Source: Paeniglutamicibacter psychrophenolicus (GTDB lineage Bacteria; Actinomycetota; Actinomycetes; Actinomycetales; Micrococcaceae). Taken from it: a DNA stretch of 64,000 nucleotides. The notes under the pieces are model-generated. The model did no database searches. It saw nothing but the letters and a program-made list of their open reading frames with translations, and was not told where the DNA came from. A program made the position numbers and the translations under genes. Shown here piece after piece: positions 44,279 to 53,063 of the stretch; position 1 is the stretch's first letter; each line of letters starts with the position of its first letter. Location of the stretch: positions 992,001-1,056,000 of the forward strand of contig NZ_JAGIOE010000001.1 of NCBI RefSeq assembly GCF_017876575.1, written 5' to 3'.

Positions 44279-44929
44279 ATGACCAACGCACTGCGCGACG
44301 TACGCTCAACCGGATGGACCACCAGCGAGACTCCCGACGCGGTCGTGCTCTTCCTGCACGGCTTCGGCTCCAACGAACAAGACCTCAGCGGGCTGGCACC
44401 GGCCCTTGGCCTGAGCCTTCCCTGGGCCTCGCTGCGTGCACCGCTCGAACTCGGCAACGGCGGCGCGGCTTGGTTTGAGATCACCACCCCCGGTGCCCCG
44501 GATGCCGCCCCGGTCGAGGCGGCGACCGCCGCGATCTGGTCCTGGATCGACCAGAACGTCGACCCGGCCACCCGCATCATTCCCGTCGGCTTCTCCCAGG
44601 GCGGGCTCATGGCCAGCCAGCTGCTGCGCACCCGCCCCGAGCGCGTCATCGCCCCGGTGATCCTGGGCGGATTCGTCCTCGGTGCAACCCAGCTCGGCGA
44701 CGAGTCGCTGCGCGAGAACCTTCCGGCGGCGTTCTGGGGCCGCGGCTCCGAGGACCGGGTCATTGCTCCGGTCGCGATCGCCCGCACCACCGAATTCCTG
44801 CCGGCCCACACTTCGCTCGTCGAGAAGGTCTACCAGGGACTGGCCCACGGCATCAACGCCGCCGAGCTCGACGACGTCCGCGACTTCATCACCGCCCATA
44901 TCGGCGCCGAGGTGGTCTCCGGCGCATGA
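44279..44929 (+). CDS. Alpha/beta hydrolase, phospholipase/carboxylesterase family
   Basis: A 216-residue cytoplasmic serine hydrolase. The oxyanion loop LFLHGFGSNEQDL (24-36) is followed by the nucleophile elbow VGFSQGG (Ser106), an acidic residue in RGSEDRVIAP and the catalytic His in GLAHGINAAEL, the usual triad. Members hydrolyse short acyl esters. Its stop overlaps the start of the flavin-dependent monooxygenase gene (ATGA), so they are co-expressed. Confidence 0.9.
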   Translation: MTNALRDVRSTGWTTSETPDAVVLFLHGFGSNEQDLSGLAPALGLSLPWASLRAPLELGNGGAAWFEITTPGAPDAAPVEAATAAIWSWIDQNVDPATRIIPVGFSQGGLMASQLLRTRPERVIAPVILGGFVLGATQLGDESLRENLPAAFWGRGSEDRVIAPVAIARTTEFLPAHTSLVEKVYQGLAHGINAAELDDVRDFITAHIGAEVVSGA

Positions 44930-45960
44930 GTGCCGCCAACCCGTTTGAGATCGGGATCTTCACCTTCGGCGAGCTCACCCGCGACGCCGCCGGCAAGCCG
45001 ATGGATGCCGCCACGCGCATGCGCGACATCCTCGAGTGGGCGCGGGTGGCCGACGAGGCCGGGCTGGATGTCTTTGGCGTGGGGGAGCATCACCGCGAGG
45101 ACTTCGCCGTTTCCTCCCCTCCGGTCGTGCTGGCGGCTGCCGCCGCGCAAACGAAGAACATTCGCCTGACCAGCACCGTCACGGTGCTCTCCAGCGCCGA
45201 CCCGGTGCGCGTGTTCGAGGACTTCGCGACCCTTGATTTGATCAGCTCCGGGCGGGCCGAGCTCACCGCGGGCCGCGGCGCCTACCTGGAATCCTTCCCG
45301 CTCTTCGGCCAGGACCTGCAGCGCTATGACGAGTACTTCGATGACCGGCTCGAGCTGCTGCTCAAGATCCGCGACGAAAATCCTGTCAGCTGGAATGGCA
45401 GCACCCGTCCGCCGCTGCACGATGCCGGGATCTGGCCGCGTCCGGTGCAGGACTCCCTGCCGATCTGGGCGGCCGTGGGTGGCACGCCGGCCTCGGCCGT
45501 CCGGGCCGGAAAGCTGGGCCTACCGCTGTACCTGGCGATCCTCGGCGATCCGCCGCGCTTCGCGCCGCTGGCCGAACTCTACCGCCGCTCCGCCGTGGAC
45601 GCGGGCCGGGAACCCGGGCGGATCGGGGTGACCTCGCACTTCTACGTCGAGGAGACCTCGCAGGGAGCCCGCGACACGTTCTTCCCGCACTACAGCTCCT
45701 ACATCGGGCAGAATATGCCCCGGGCAGGCCGGCTGGACCGGGATGCCTTTGAGTCCTGGGCATCCCCGCGCGGGGCCCTGTTCGCCGGCAGCCCGGCCCA
45801 GATCGTGGAGAAGATCCTCTGGGAGCACGAGATCCTGGGGCACGCCCGCTTTCTGGCCCAGGTCGGCCTCGGCGGCCTGTCCCAGACACATACGCTGCGC
45901 TCCATCGAACTGCTTGCCACCGAGGTGCTGCCCGCCGTCCGGGCGGCCTTGAAAAACTAG
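44926..45960 (+). CDS. LLM-class flavin-dependent oxidoreductase
   Basis: A 344-residue luciferase-like TIM-barrel protein. Family segments are ARVADEAGLDVFGVGEHHREDF, TSTVTVLSSADPVRVFEDFATLDLIS, GRAELTAGRG and PVQDSLPIWAAVGGTP. Such enzymes use FMNH2 or F420 to oxidise a small substrate. Coupled to the esterase upstream, possibly as a two-step degradation of an ester or ketone; the substrate is unknown. Confidence 0.9.
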   Translation: MSAANPFEIGIFTFGELTRDAAGKPMDAATRMRDILEWARVADEAGLDVFGVGEHHREDFAVSSPPVVLAAAAAQTKNIRLTSTVTVLSSADPVRVFEDFATLDLISSGRAELTAGRGAYLESFPLFGQDLQRYDEYFDDRLELLLKIRDENPVSWNGSTRPPLHDAGIWPRPVQDSLPIWAAVGGTPASAVRAGKLGLPLYLAILGDPPRFAPLAELYRRSAVDAGREPGRIGVTSHFYVEETSQGARDTFFPHYSSYIGQNMPRAGRLDRDAFESWASPRGALFAGSPAQIVEKILWEHEILGHARFLAQVGLGGLSQTHTLRSIELLATEVLPAVRAALKN

Positions 45961-46260
45961 CCGTCAAGGTACGGTCAACCGGCGATCAAGTGCCGACCGT
46001 AGCTCCAAGGGGAATTTTCTTGAATGCGCGGTTCTGTCGCAGGAAGGATTCCCGGAGCGAAGTAGGCACCCCGCGGCAGGGGTGGTTCCGTCCCGAATTG
46101 GTCAGCAGCAGTGCTTATGCTCCCCAGCAATAAACATTGCTGGATTGATTTGGTGCCCTGACTCAGACTTGATTCATGGACGGTCGCGCAACACCGTTCC
46201 GCTCGGGGAGGACGTTTGTCGGCAGTTCCGAGGGGAATCCGGGATCCGGCCTGGAACTTC
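45961..46260. other. Convergent intergenic region with small hairpins
   Basis: Between the monooxygenase and the convergent IclR gene. It contains a hairpin with 8-base perfect arms (CCAGCAAT / ATTGCTGG) at 46124-46143 followed by ATTGATTT, a plausible terminator, and a weaker pair of 7-base arms at 45970-46001. No coding sequence is seen. Confidence 0.5.
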
Positions 46261-47022
46261 CTAGGGCGCAGCGGCGCCGGTCATGGCCCGCACCGCGTCG
46301 CGCAGCGGTTCCTCGACCCGGGCAACGTATTCCTGACGGGACTCGCGTGCCATCGGGGTCGGGGCGCTGAAGGCGGCCAGTTCTCCGCGGGGTAGTTCGA
46401 AGGCCATGGACATCGTCCGGATCCCGGCGGTGTGCTCCTCCTCCACCAGTGCATAGCCGCGCGTCCGGGCCAGCTGGACCTGTTTCAGGATCTGCCCAGG
46501 GTCGGTCAGCGTGTGCTTCGTGCGGGGTTCGGGCTCCGTTGCCTCCAGCAGCCTGGCGGCGCCGTCGCCCGGCAGCAGGGAGAGCATGGCCCGGCCCATG
46601 GCCGTGCAATAGACCGGCAGCAGCCGGCCGCGCTGGACCTGGATGGCCAGCTCGTGGTTCGTTTGGATGTCCAGGACGTTGAGCACCTCGTGGCCCTTGA
46701 GCAGCGTGAGCGTGCTGGTCTCGTTGATGCGGCCGGTCAGTTCCTCCAGAACGGGACGGGCCCGCAGCGTGGGGTCGTTTGCGACCAGGAAGGGATCGGA
46801 GAGCTCGAGCAACCTGGCCTGGGCCGAAAAGCGTCCCCCATGGTGGGCGAAGTACCCCAGCTGGGTCAGTGTGCTCAGATAGCGCCGGGCGGCCGCGGGG
46901 GACATGCCCACCCGCTCGGCAACCTCGGAGAGGGTCAGCGGGGAGCCGTCAAAGACGGAAATCACCGCCAACCCGCGTTCGAACGCCTGGACGTACTCAT
47001 TGCGGGGTGACCCTGCATCCAT
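46261..47022 (-). CDS. IclR-family transcriptional regulator
   Basis: About 253 residues from an ATG at 47022 behind GAAGGA. The N-terminal winged helix-turn-helix (LTLSEVAERVGMSPAAARRYLSTLTQLGY) is followed by the IclR effector domain, including CTAMGRAMLSLL and GIRTMSMAFELPRG. It is divergent from the amino-acid-type ABC importer, with an interrupted palindrome in between, so it probably controls that operon. Confidence 0.92.
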   Translation of the reverse strand: MDAGSPRNEYVQAFERGLAVISVFDGSPLTLSEVAERVGMSPAAARRYLSTLTQLGYFAHHGGRFSAQARLLELSDPFLVANDPTLRARPVLEELTGRINETSTLTLLKGHEVLNVLDIQTNHELAIQVQRGRLLPVYCTAMGRAMLSLLPGDGAARLLEATEPEPRTKHTLTDPGQILKQVQLARTRGYALVEEEHTAGIRTMSMAFELPRGELAAFSAPTPMARESRQEYVARVEEPLRDAVRAMTGAAAP

Positions 47023-47102
47023 GGTGTTGTCCTTCAAGTGGCTTAATAGTCGCGATATCGGGGACACAACCCTTGACGGGAGAGCTGCGTCACATCAATA
47101 CT

Positions 47103-47139
47103 GTTTCGTGTAGCGAATATCATTTTCGCACAACGAAAC
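47103..47139. promoter_or_regulatory. Probable IclR operator
   Basis: Two 15-base arms (GTTTCGTGTAGCGAA at 47103-47117 and TTCGCACAACGAAAC at 47125-47139) match as an inverted repeat at 12 of 15 positions. They sit 15-51 bp upstream of the binding-protein start and in the divergent promoter of the IclR gene. Confidence 0.65.
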
Positions 47140-47153
47140 CGAAAGGTGAAGAG

Positions 47154-48065
47154 ATGCGCCGAAAATTGTTCACGGTCACCGCATCCGTCTCGCTGTGCCT
47201 GGCTGCGACCCTGGCCCTGGGCGGCTGCGTGGTCCTGCGTCCCGGCGCCTCCGCCAACGAGGCGGGCGCGGAACAGGTCGAAGCACACACCCAAATCGTC
47301 GAGCTCCCGGAATCGGTGCGCGACCGGGGGACGCTGGTGATCGGATCCCAGCTCGCCTCCCCGCCGCTGATCTTCCAGCGCGAGGGCGGCAACAAGATCC
47401 AGGGCATCAACAAGGACATTGCCGACGAGGTCGGCAAGCGCCTGGGCGTGAAGATCGAATGGAAGCAGTTCCCCTTCGCCGGGCTGATCCCCGCCGTGCA
47501 ATCCGGACAGGTGGACGCGGGCATGGATTTGATCGGCGACACCGACAAGCGCCGGGCCGCCGTGGACTTCGCCAACTACATGAACCAGGCAACCTCCCCG
47601 CTGGTGCGCCGCGGCAACCCGCATGACATCAACTCGGCAGCGGACCTCTGCGGCCTTCCCGTGGCCATCGTCCGCGGCGGGGTCCAACTGGAACTGGCCG
47701 AGGAAACCAGCAAGAATTGTGTGGCCGAGGGCAAGAAGCCGGTGGAAATCAACCAGTACGGCGCCCCGGGCGACGCCCGGCTCTCGGTGCAGGCGGGCCG
47801 TGACGCGGCCTTCCTGGGCAACACCCCGGTGATGCGCTACATCTCCGAACAGGAAGCCACCCGCTCCGTCTTCGAAATGGGCGGCGAAGCCACCTACCAG
47901 CTGCAGCCCATCGGCATCATCACCTCCAAGGGCAACCGAGAGGTCCACGATTCGATCCAGTCGGCCCTGGACCTGATGCTGGCCGACGGCACCATCGCCG
48001 CGATCCTGAAGGAATGGCGCACCGAGGACCTCGCCCTGGACGCACCCGCAAAGGAATCCAAATGA
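47154..48065 (+). CDS. Amino-acid-type ABC transporter substrate-binding lipoprotein
   Basis: A 303-residue family 3 solute-binding protein from an ATG at 47154 behind AAAGGTGA. It has a signal peptide with lipobox LALGGC, then the typical RGTLVIGSQLASPPLIF strand, a VGKRLGVKIEWKQFPFAGLIPAVQSGQVDAGM segment and C-terminal EWR. It delivers a polar amino acid, opine or similar small nitrogen compound. The permease start overlaps its stop. Confidence 0.92.
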   Translation: MRRKLFTVTASVSLCLAATLALGGCVVLRPGASANEAGAEQVEAHTQIVELPESVRDRGTLVIGSQLASPPLIFQREGGNKIQGINKDIADEVGKRLGVKIEWKQFPFAGLIPAVQSGQVDAGMDLIGDTDKRRAAVDFANYMNQATSPLVRRGNPHDINSAADLCGLPVAIVRGGVQLELAEETSKNCVAEGKKPVEINQYGAPGDARLSVQAGRDAAFLGNTPVMRYISEQEATRSVFEMGGEATYQLQPIGIITSKGNREVHDSIQSALDLMLADGTIAAILKEWRTEDLALDAPAKESK

Positions 48066-48946
48066 GCAACGCATTGCTGTCCCAACGCCAGACGGCACTG
48101 GCCGGGGCCACCGACCGGGTGGCTGCCAAACGCCACCCCTGGCGCATCGTCTTCGGGCTGCTGGCCGCCGTCGTGGTGGTGTGGGGAGCGCTGAACCTCT
48201 GGCTCAACCCGGCCCTGGACCACGCCACCATCCTGAAGTACCTCACCGCCGAGTCGATCCTCACCGGCGTGAAGAACACCATCGTGCTGGCGGTCATCGC
48301 CATGGTCATCGGCACCGTGGGCGGCTACCTGGTGGCCGTGATGCGGCTGTCCCACAACCCCGTGCTGCGGGCCATTGGCTTCGGCTATGTCGCGTTGATC
48401 CGCAGCATCCCGCTGCTGGTGCTGATCCTGTTCATGGGCAACCTGGCACTCTTCTGGTCGCGGGTGGACATCGTGAACCCGTTCAACCACGACGAGGTCT
48501 GGGCCGGCTGGGACATGAACGACCTGGTCACCCCGTTCATCGCCTCGATCCTGGCGCTGGCCATCAACGAGGCCGCCTACATGGGCGAGGTCATCCGTTC
48601 GGGCCTGCGCTCGGTGGACCAGGGCCAGCGCGAAGCCGCCACCGCCCTGGGCCTGGGCTCGCGGCACACCATGTCCAAGGTGATCCTGCCCCAGGCCATG
48701 CGGGTGATCCTGCCGCCGGCCGGCAGCCAGTTCGTGACCATGATCAAGATGACCTCGCTGGTCTCGGTGATCGCCGGTGGCGACCTGCTGACCGAGGCGC
48801 AGAACATCGCGGCCACCAACCTGCGCACGCTCGAACTGCTGGTGATCGCCTCCGCCTGGTACCTGCTGGTCACCGGGATCGCGACCATCGGCCAGTCCAT
48901 CCTCGAACACCGCCTTGAGCGCGGCCAGAGAAGGGTATCGATCTGA
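48062..48946 (+). CDS. Amino-acid ABC transporter permease
   Basis: A 294-residue HisM/GlnP-type permease. A short cytoplasmic N-terminus is followed by about five transmembrane segments, [12 protein letters not shown], and the EAA loop [26 protein letters not shown]. It overlaps the binding-protein gene by 4 bp and precedes the ATPase gene by 2 bp. Confidence 0.92.
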   Translation: MSNALLSQRQTALAGATDRVAAKRHPWRIVFGLLAAVVVVWGALNLWLNPALDHATILKYLTAESILTGVKNTIVLAVIAMVIGTVGGYLVAVMRLSHNPVLRAIGFGYVALIRSIPLLVLILFMGNLALFWSRVDIVNPFNHDEVWAGWDMNDLVTPFIASILALAINEAAYMGEVIRSGLRSVDQGQREAATALGLGSRHTMSKVILPQAMRVILPPAGSQFVTMIKMTSLVSVIAGGDLLTEAQNIAATNLRTLELLVIASAWYLLVTGIATIGQSILEHRLERGQRRVSI

Positions 48947-48948
48947 TC

Positions 48949-49716
<768 letters not shown>

Positions 49717-49747
49717 GACCCGGGACCAAGAAGAAGGAAGACATCAC

Positions 49748-50584
49748 GTGAAAAGCTCACTCGTCCTGCTGGGCACCGGCGGCGGACCCACCCCCAAGTC
49801 CGAGCGCAATGCCGCCTGCAACGCGATTGTGGTGGGGGACGCCACCTACATCATCGACGCGGGCAACGGGATCGCACGGCAAATGGCGTTCGCGAAACTG
49901 CCCTTCGATTCGATCCGGGCCATGGGAATCACCCACCACCACTCGGACCACAACGCCGATGCCGGGACGCTGCTGCACCTGGCCTGGTGCGCCAACCTGC
50001 AGGGCCCGGTGGAAACCTTCGGCCCGGCGCCCTGGTCGAAGATCTGGGAATCCTTCCTGGCCTACGCCGACACCGATGTCCAGATCCGCAAGGTCGACGA
50101 GGGTCGCCCCGATTTCGCCTCCATGGTCACCGCCAGGGACGTGGTGGACCCCGGCGTGGTCTACGAGGACGACCGCGTGCGGATCAGCGCGGCCTGGGTC
50201 AACCACCCGCCGATTCCGGCCCTGGCCTACCGGGTGGACACCGAGGACCGCTCCTACGTCATTTCCGGCGACACCACCCCGTGCGAAAGCCTCATTGAGC
50301 TGGCCCGGGGGGCGGATGTGCTGGTGCACGAGGTCATGCACATCCCAAGCATCGACCCGCTGCTCAAGCGTTCCAACGGGGCCCGGCTGCGCGAACACCT
50401 CATCAATTCCCACACCTCCTCCACGGACGTCGGCGGCATTGCCGAACAGGCCGGCGTCGGGCAGTTGGTGCTCTCGCACTTCGTGCCGGGCAGCCCGGCG
50501 GTTCCCGAGGAGATCTGGCTTGCCGATGCACGGGCGGGCTTCGGCGGGAAGATCGTGGCCGGCCGGGACCTGATGGTCATCTAG
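49748..50584 (+). CDS. Metallo-beta-lactamase-fold hydrolase
   Basis: About 278 residues from a GTG at 49748, with AAGGAAG upstream. The zinc-binding motif is THHHSDHNAD (His63, His65, Asp67, His68 of the HxHxDH pattern), followed by SGDTTP and a late SHF. The fold is like RNase Z/arylsulfatase-type hydrolases. As the last gene of the ABC operon it probably cleaves the imported compound, for example an ester, lactone or amide. The actual substrate is not visible. Confidence 0.87.
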   Translation: MKSSLVLLGTGGGPTPKSERNAACNAIVVGDATYIIDAGNGIARQMAFAKLPFDSIRAMGITHHHSDHNADAGTLLHLAWCANLQGPVETFGPAPWSKIWESFLAYADTDVQIRKVDEGRPDFASMVTARDVVDPGVVYEDDRVRISAAWVNHPPIPALAYRVDTEDRSYVISGDTTPCESLIELARGADVLVHEVMHIPSIDPLLKRSNGARLREHLINSHTSSTDVGGIAEQAGVGQLVLSHFVPGSPAVPEEIWLADARAGFGGKIVAGRDLMVI

Positions 50585-50632
50585 CGCGGAAGAACCCACC
50601 GCGTGCTCCGCTACGCGGTGGGTTCTTCCGCG
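50585..50632. terminator. Bidirectional terminator with 19-bp perfect arms
   Basis: Perfect 19-base arms around a 10-base loop begin right after the hydrolase stop. The right arm is inside the last codons of the convergent UPF0158 gene, so one hairpin ends both transcripts. Confidence 0.85.
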
Positions 50633-50988
50633 TCGGGGCCGGGGTCCTCGATGGCCTTGACGTCGATCAGCCACTCGATGACCAGCTTCGTCATGGCTTC
50701 GTCCTTGAACGCGTACCAGGCCTCGCGCTCGAGGGGGAAGGATTCCAGCGCGTCCTTGAAATGACGGAAGGGCTTGCTGCGGATCAGCGCCTGTTCAAGC
50801 CGACTCCGCGCCTCGCCCTCGGGCAATCCGGCGGTGAAGTCTTCCATGTGCCGGTAGGACTCGTAGGATTCGATGCGGTCGATGGAGGCATAGTTGCCTT
50901 CCTCGATGTCCTCCATGTCCAGGTCTTCCTCGAAGCCGGGCAGCACGACATCGCCGGTGTCCAGATTCAGGTAGAACTCCGCGCCCAT
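50611..50988 (-). CDS. UPF0158 family protein, apparently frameshifted at its N-terminus
   Basis: A 125-residue protein of family UPF0158 (FYLNLDTGDVVLPG, RHMEDFTAGLPEGEARSRLEQALIRSKPFRHFKDAL, EAWYAFKDEAM). The open frame begins at an ATG where the family is already conserved (MGAEFY). Upstream, in another frame at about 51003-51045, the missing start is readable as DLDLERIPWAM. Removing one T from the ATGGTAGGAC stretch would join the two as IPWAMEDDGSMGAEFY. So the gene carries a one-base insertion, or the sequence has an error. The function of the family is unknown. Confidence 0.8.
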   Translation of the reverse strand: MGAEFYLNLDTGDVVLPGFEEDLDMEDIEEGNYASIDRIESYESYRHMEDFTAGLPEGEARSRLEQALIRSKPFRHFKDALESFPLEREAWYAFKDEAMTKLVIEWLIDVKAIEDPGPDAEEPTA

Positions 50989-51111
50989 CGAACCGTCGTC
51001 CTACCATGGCCCAGGGGATTCGTTCCAGATCCAGGTCTGCTCGTGCGGTGACCGGAAAAGTTGACGGTGTCCTGAATCGTGCCACGCTGGAAGGGTGGTT
51101 GAGCGTGTCAG

Positions 51112-51330
51112 GTGCGCTGGCTGCGCCCGGCGGAAGGTCAACGGCTGCAGCGGATCGTGCGCCGCGGTGAATCCAAGACCGGGGGCAACGTGGTGCGCTG
51201 GCGGCGTGACACGAAGCTCCCGGCCGCGGCGGGAGCAAACTCGGTACCGGTGATCGCGCGCCTGGTGGCAGCGGACGAAGACACCGTGCGGAAAGTGATC
51301 CGCAGCTTCAACAAGATCGGCCTGGACTGA
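51112..51330 (+). pseudogene. IS630-type transposase N-terminal fragment
   Basis: A 72-codon fragment (RPAEGQRLQRIVRRGESKTG, PVIARLVAADEDTVRKVIRSFNKIG) that matches the helix-turn-helix start of IS630-family transposases. The DDE catalytic part is absent and a stop follows, so it is a remnant. Confidence 0.65.
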
Positions 51331-51466
51331 GCGGACCCTGCCGGTTCGCGGTTCCAGGGAGCACAGAGGCAACCCGCGCACGTAGGCATCGGATGCCCCA
51401 GTGGGTGGTTCAGTTGTTCCAACGGTGCGTCCAGACGTTGATGGAGGGGTACACAGATTGTTAAAT

Positions 51467-51516
51467 GTCCGCCGGGCGGCAACTCCCTGGGACCAGGGAA
51501 TTGCCGCCGGGCGGAC
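51467..51516 (-). terminator. Terminator of the MFS transporter gene
   Basis: Arms of 24 bases with one mismatch and a 2-base loop, 28 bp after the transporter stop, followed on the minus strand by ATTTAACAAT. Confidence 0.85.
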
Positions 51517-51544
51517 GGTGTCTGTGGTGCGGAGTCCAGGCGCG

Positions 51545-52909
51545 TCAGTCGGTGCGGACGGTGCTGGGGTCGACGTTGCGGGCAGCGAAGATCAGCAGCC
51601 CGGAGGCCAGGATGGGGATGACACCCCACCACAACGTGGCATTGATCCAGCCGCTGCCTGCGGCCAGGGAGGCCGTGATCAGCAGGCCGCCGATGATCGC
51701 ACCGACCTGGCCCGCGGCGTTGATCAGCGAGCTGCCGGTGGCCCGGGTATGGACAGGGAAACTCTCACCGGTGAAGAACATCAGGGCCGAGAAGGGGCCG
51801 ATGAGGAAGAACAGCCCGGCACTATAGAGGGCGATGATGAGCGGGAAGTTCCCGTTCGGGGCTTGGAGCATGGTGAAGAAGGACCCGGCGCACAGGATCC
51901 AACCGATGCCAATGGCGTTGCGGCGTCCGATTCGGTCACCCAGCCAGCCATGGAAGAGGTATCCGGCGAAGGCCGTGGCATTGGAGATGATCAGGACCAG
52001 CAGCGCGTTGCTGAACTCGATGTCCTTGCCGTCCGGTGCCGTCAACAGCGAGGTGCCAAGGATCGCGAAGGACAGGACACCGAGCCAGTTCAGGAGGAAG
52101 GCGCCACCGATCGTCACGGTGGAGCGCAGCGATTCCCCGCGGAAGACCGAGGCCAGGGGACTGGCCTTCTCGGAGACATCGATGCCGTACTTCTGTCCGA
52201 GCAGCTGTGCCTCTTCCAGTTGACCGGCCTTGAGCATCCGGTCGATTTGGTGGCGATGGGAGAACTGGGGGCTTTCCTTGAGCCAGCGTCCGGCCCAGAG
52301 GATGAAGACGGCGGGGATGGCCGCGACGACGAAGCAAAGCTGCCATCCGCCGATGGGGAAGAGCAGGTAGACGGATCCGGCGGCGAGTACGGAGCCGACC
52401 GGCCAGCCGGACTGGACCAGCGAGTAGACCAGCCCCCGGCGCTTGGCCTTGGCCGGGTCGCTGTTGTGGGCGAACATCTCGTTGAGGTAGGCCGCGTTGA
52501 TGGCCTGTTCGGCGTAGCCGAGGCCGGCCAGGGACCGCACGAGGACCAGGAAGACGAGTCCCAGTCCGGCGGCGAGGCCGATGACCCAGCCGACCATGGC
52601 GGTCAGCAACGAGGCCACGGCGGCTCCGGCCACGGCGATCAGAATGCCCTTGCGCCGGCCGATCCGGTCCACGATCGGGCCGATCGCGAAGGCCACGATG
52701 GCCGTGCCGGCCGTGACCCAGGTGTTGACCTCGGTCGAGTGGGCCCCTGTCCATCCGAGGTCCTCGGCGAGCTGGGGCAACAGGTTCCCGAAGAGGACGA
52801 AGTCGTAGACGGCGAAGGTCCAGGCGAAGAAGCAGATCCAGGTGGCCAACCGGACGTCCTTGGGCCGGACATCCGATTCGACGAATTGAGTGTGTTGCGC
52901 AGTAGACAT
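51545..52909 (-). CDS. MFS transporter, likely carrier for the N-methylhydantoin/creatinine pathway
   Basis: About 454 residues from an ATG at 52909 behind AAGGA. Twelve transmembrane segments, with the sugar/metabolite:H+ symporter motifs GPIVDRIGRRKGI between helices 2 and 3 and GWLGDRIGRRNAIG in the second half. It is the gene directly after the hydantoinase in the same direction, though a hairpin separates them. Uptake of a hydantoin or creatinine-type compound is therefore likely but not shown by sequence. Confidence 0.85.
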   Translation of the reverse strand: MSTAQHTQFVESDVRPKDVRLATWICFFAWTFAVYDFVLFGNLLPQLAEDLGWTGAHSTEVNTWVTAGTAIVAFAIGPIVDRIGRRKGILIAVAGAAVASLLTAMVGWVIGLAAGLGLVFLVLVRSLAGLGYAEQAINAAYLNEMFAHNSDPAKAKRRGLVYSLVQSGWPVGSVLAAGSVYLLFPIGGWQLCFVVAAIPAVFILWAGRWLKESPQFSHRHQIDRMLKAGQLEEAQLLGQKYGIDVSEKASPLASVFRGESLRSTVTIGGAFLLNWLGVLSFAILGTSLLTAPDGKDIEFSNALLVLIISNATAFAGYLFHGWLGDRIGRRNAIGIGWILCAGSFFTMLQAPNGNFPLIIALYSAGLFFLIGPFSALMFFTGESFPVHTRATGSSLINAAGQVGAIIGGLLITASLAAGSGWINATLWWGVIPILASGLLIFAARNVDPSTVRTD

Positions 52910-52988
52910 GACGATTCCTTGAGGACGGTGGGGAAATGACAGGGTCAGGGTGGCAAAGCGACAGGGGGCAGGGTGGTGGATCAGGAAC

Positions 52989-53046
52989 GAAAGGGGGCGG
53001 ACCGGCGACCAGGCAATGACGCTGGCCTCCAATCCGCCCCCCTTTT
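52989..53046 (-). terminator. Hairpin after the hydantoinase gene
   Basis: Arms GAAAGGGGGCGGA and its near-complement (one extra C) about 30 bases apart, starting 18 bp after the hydantoinase stop and followed on the minus strand by TTTCGTTCCT. Confidence 0.6.
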
Positions 53047-53063
53047 CCGCTACGGCTTCGGGA

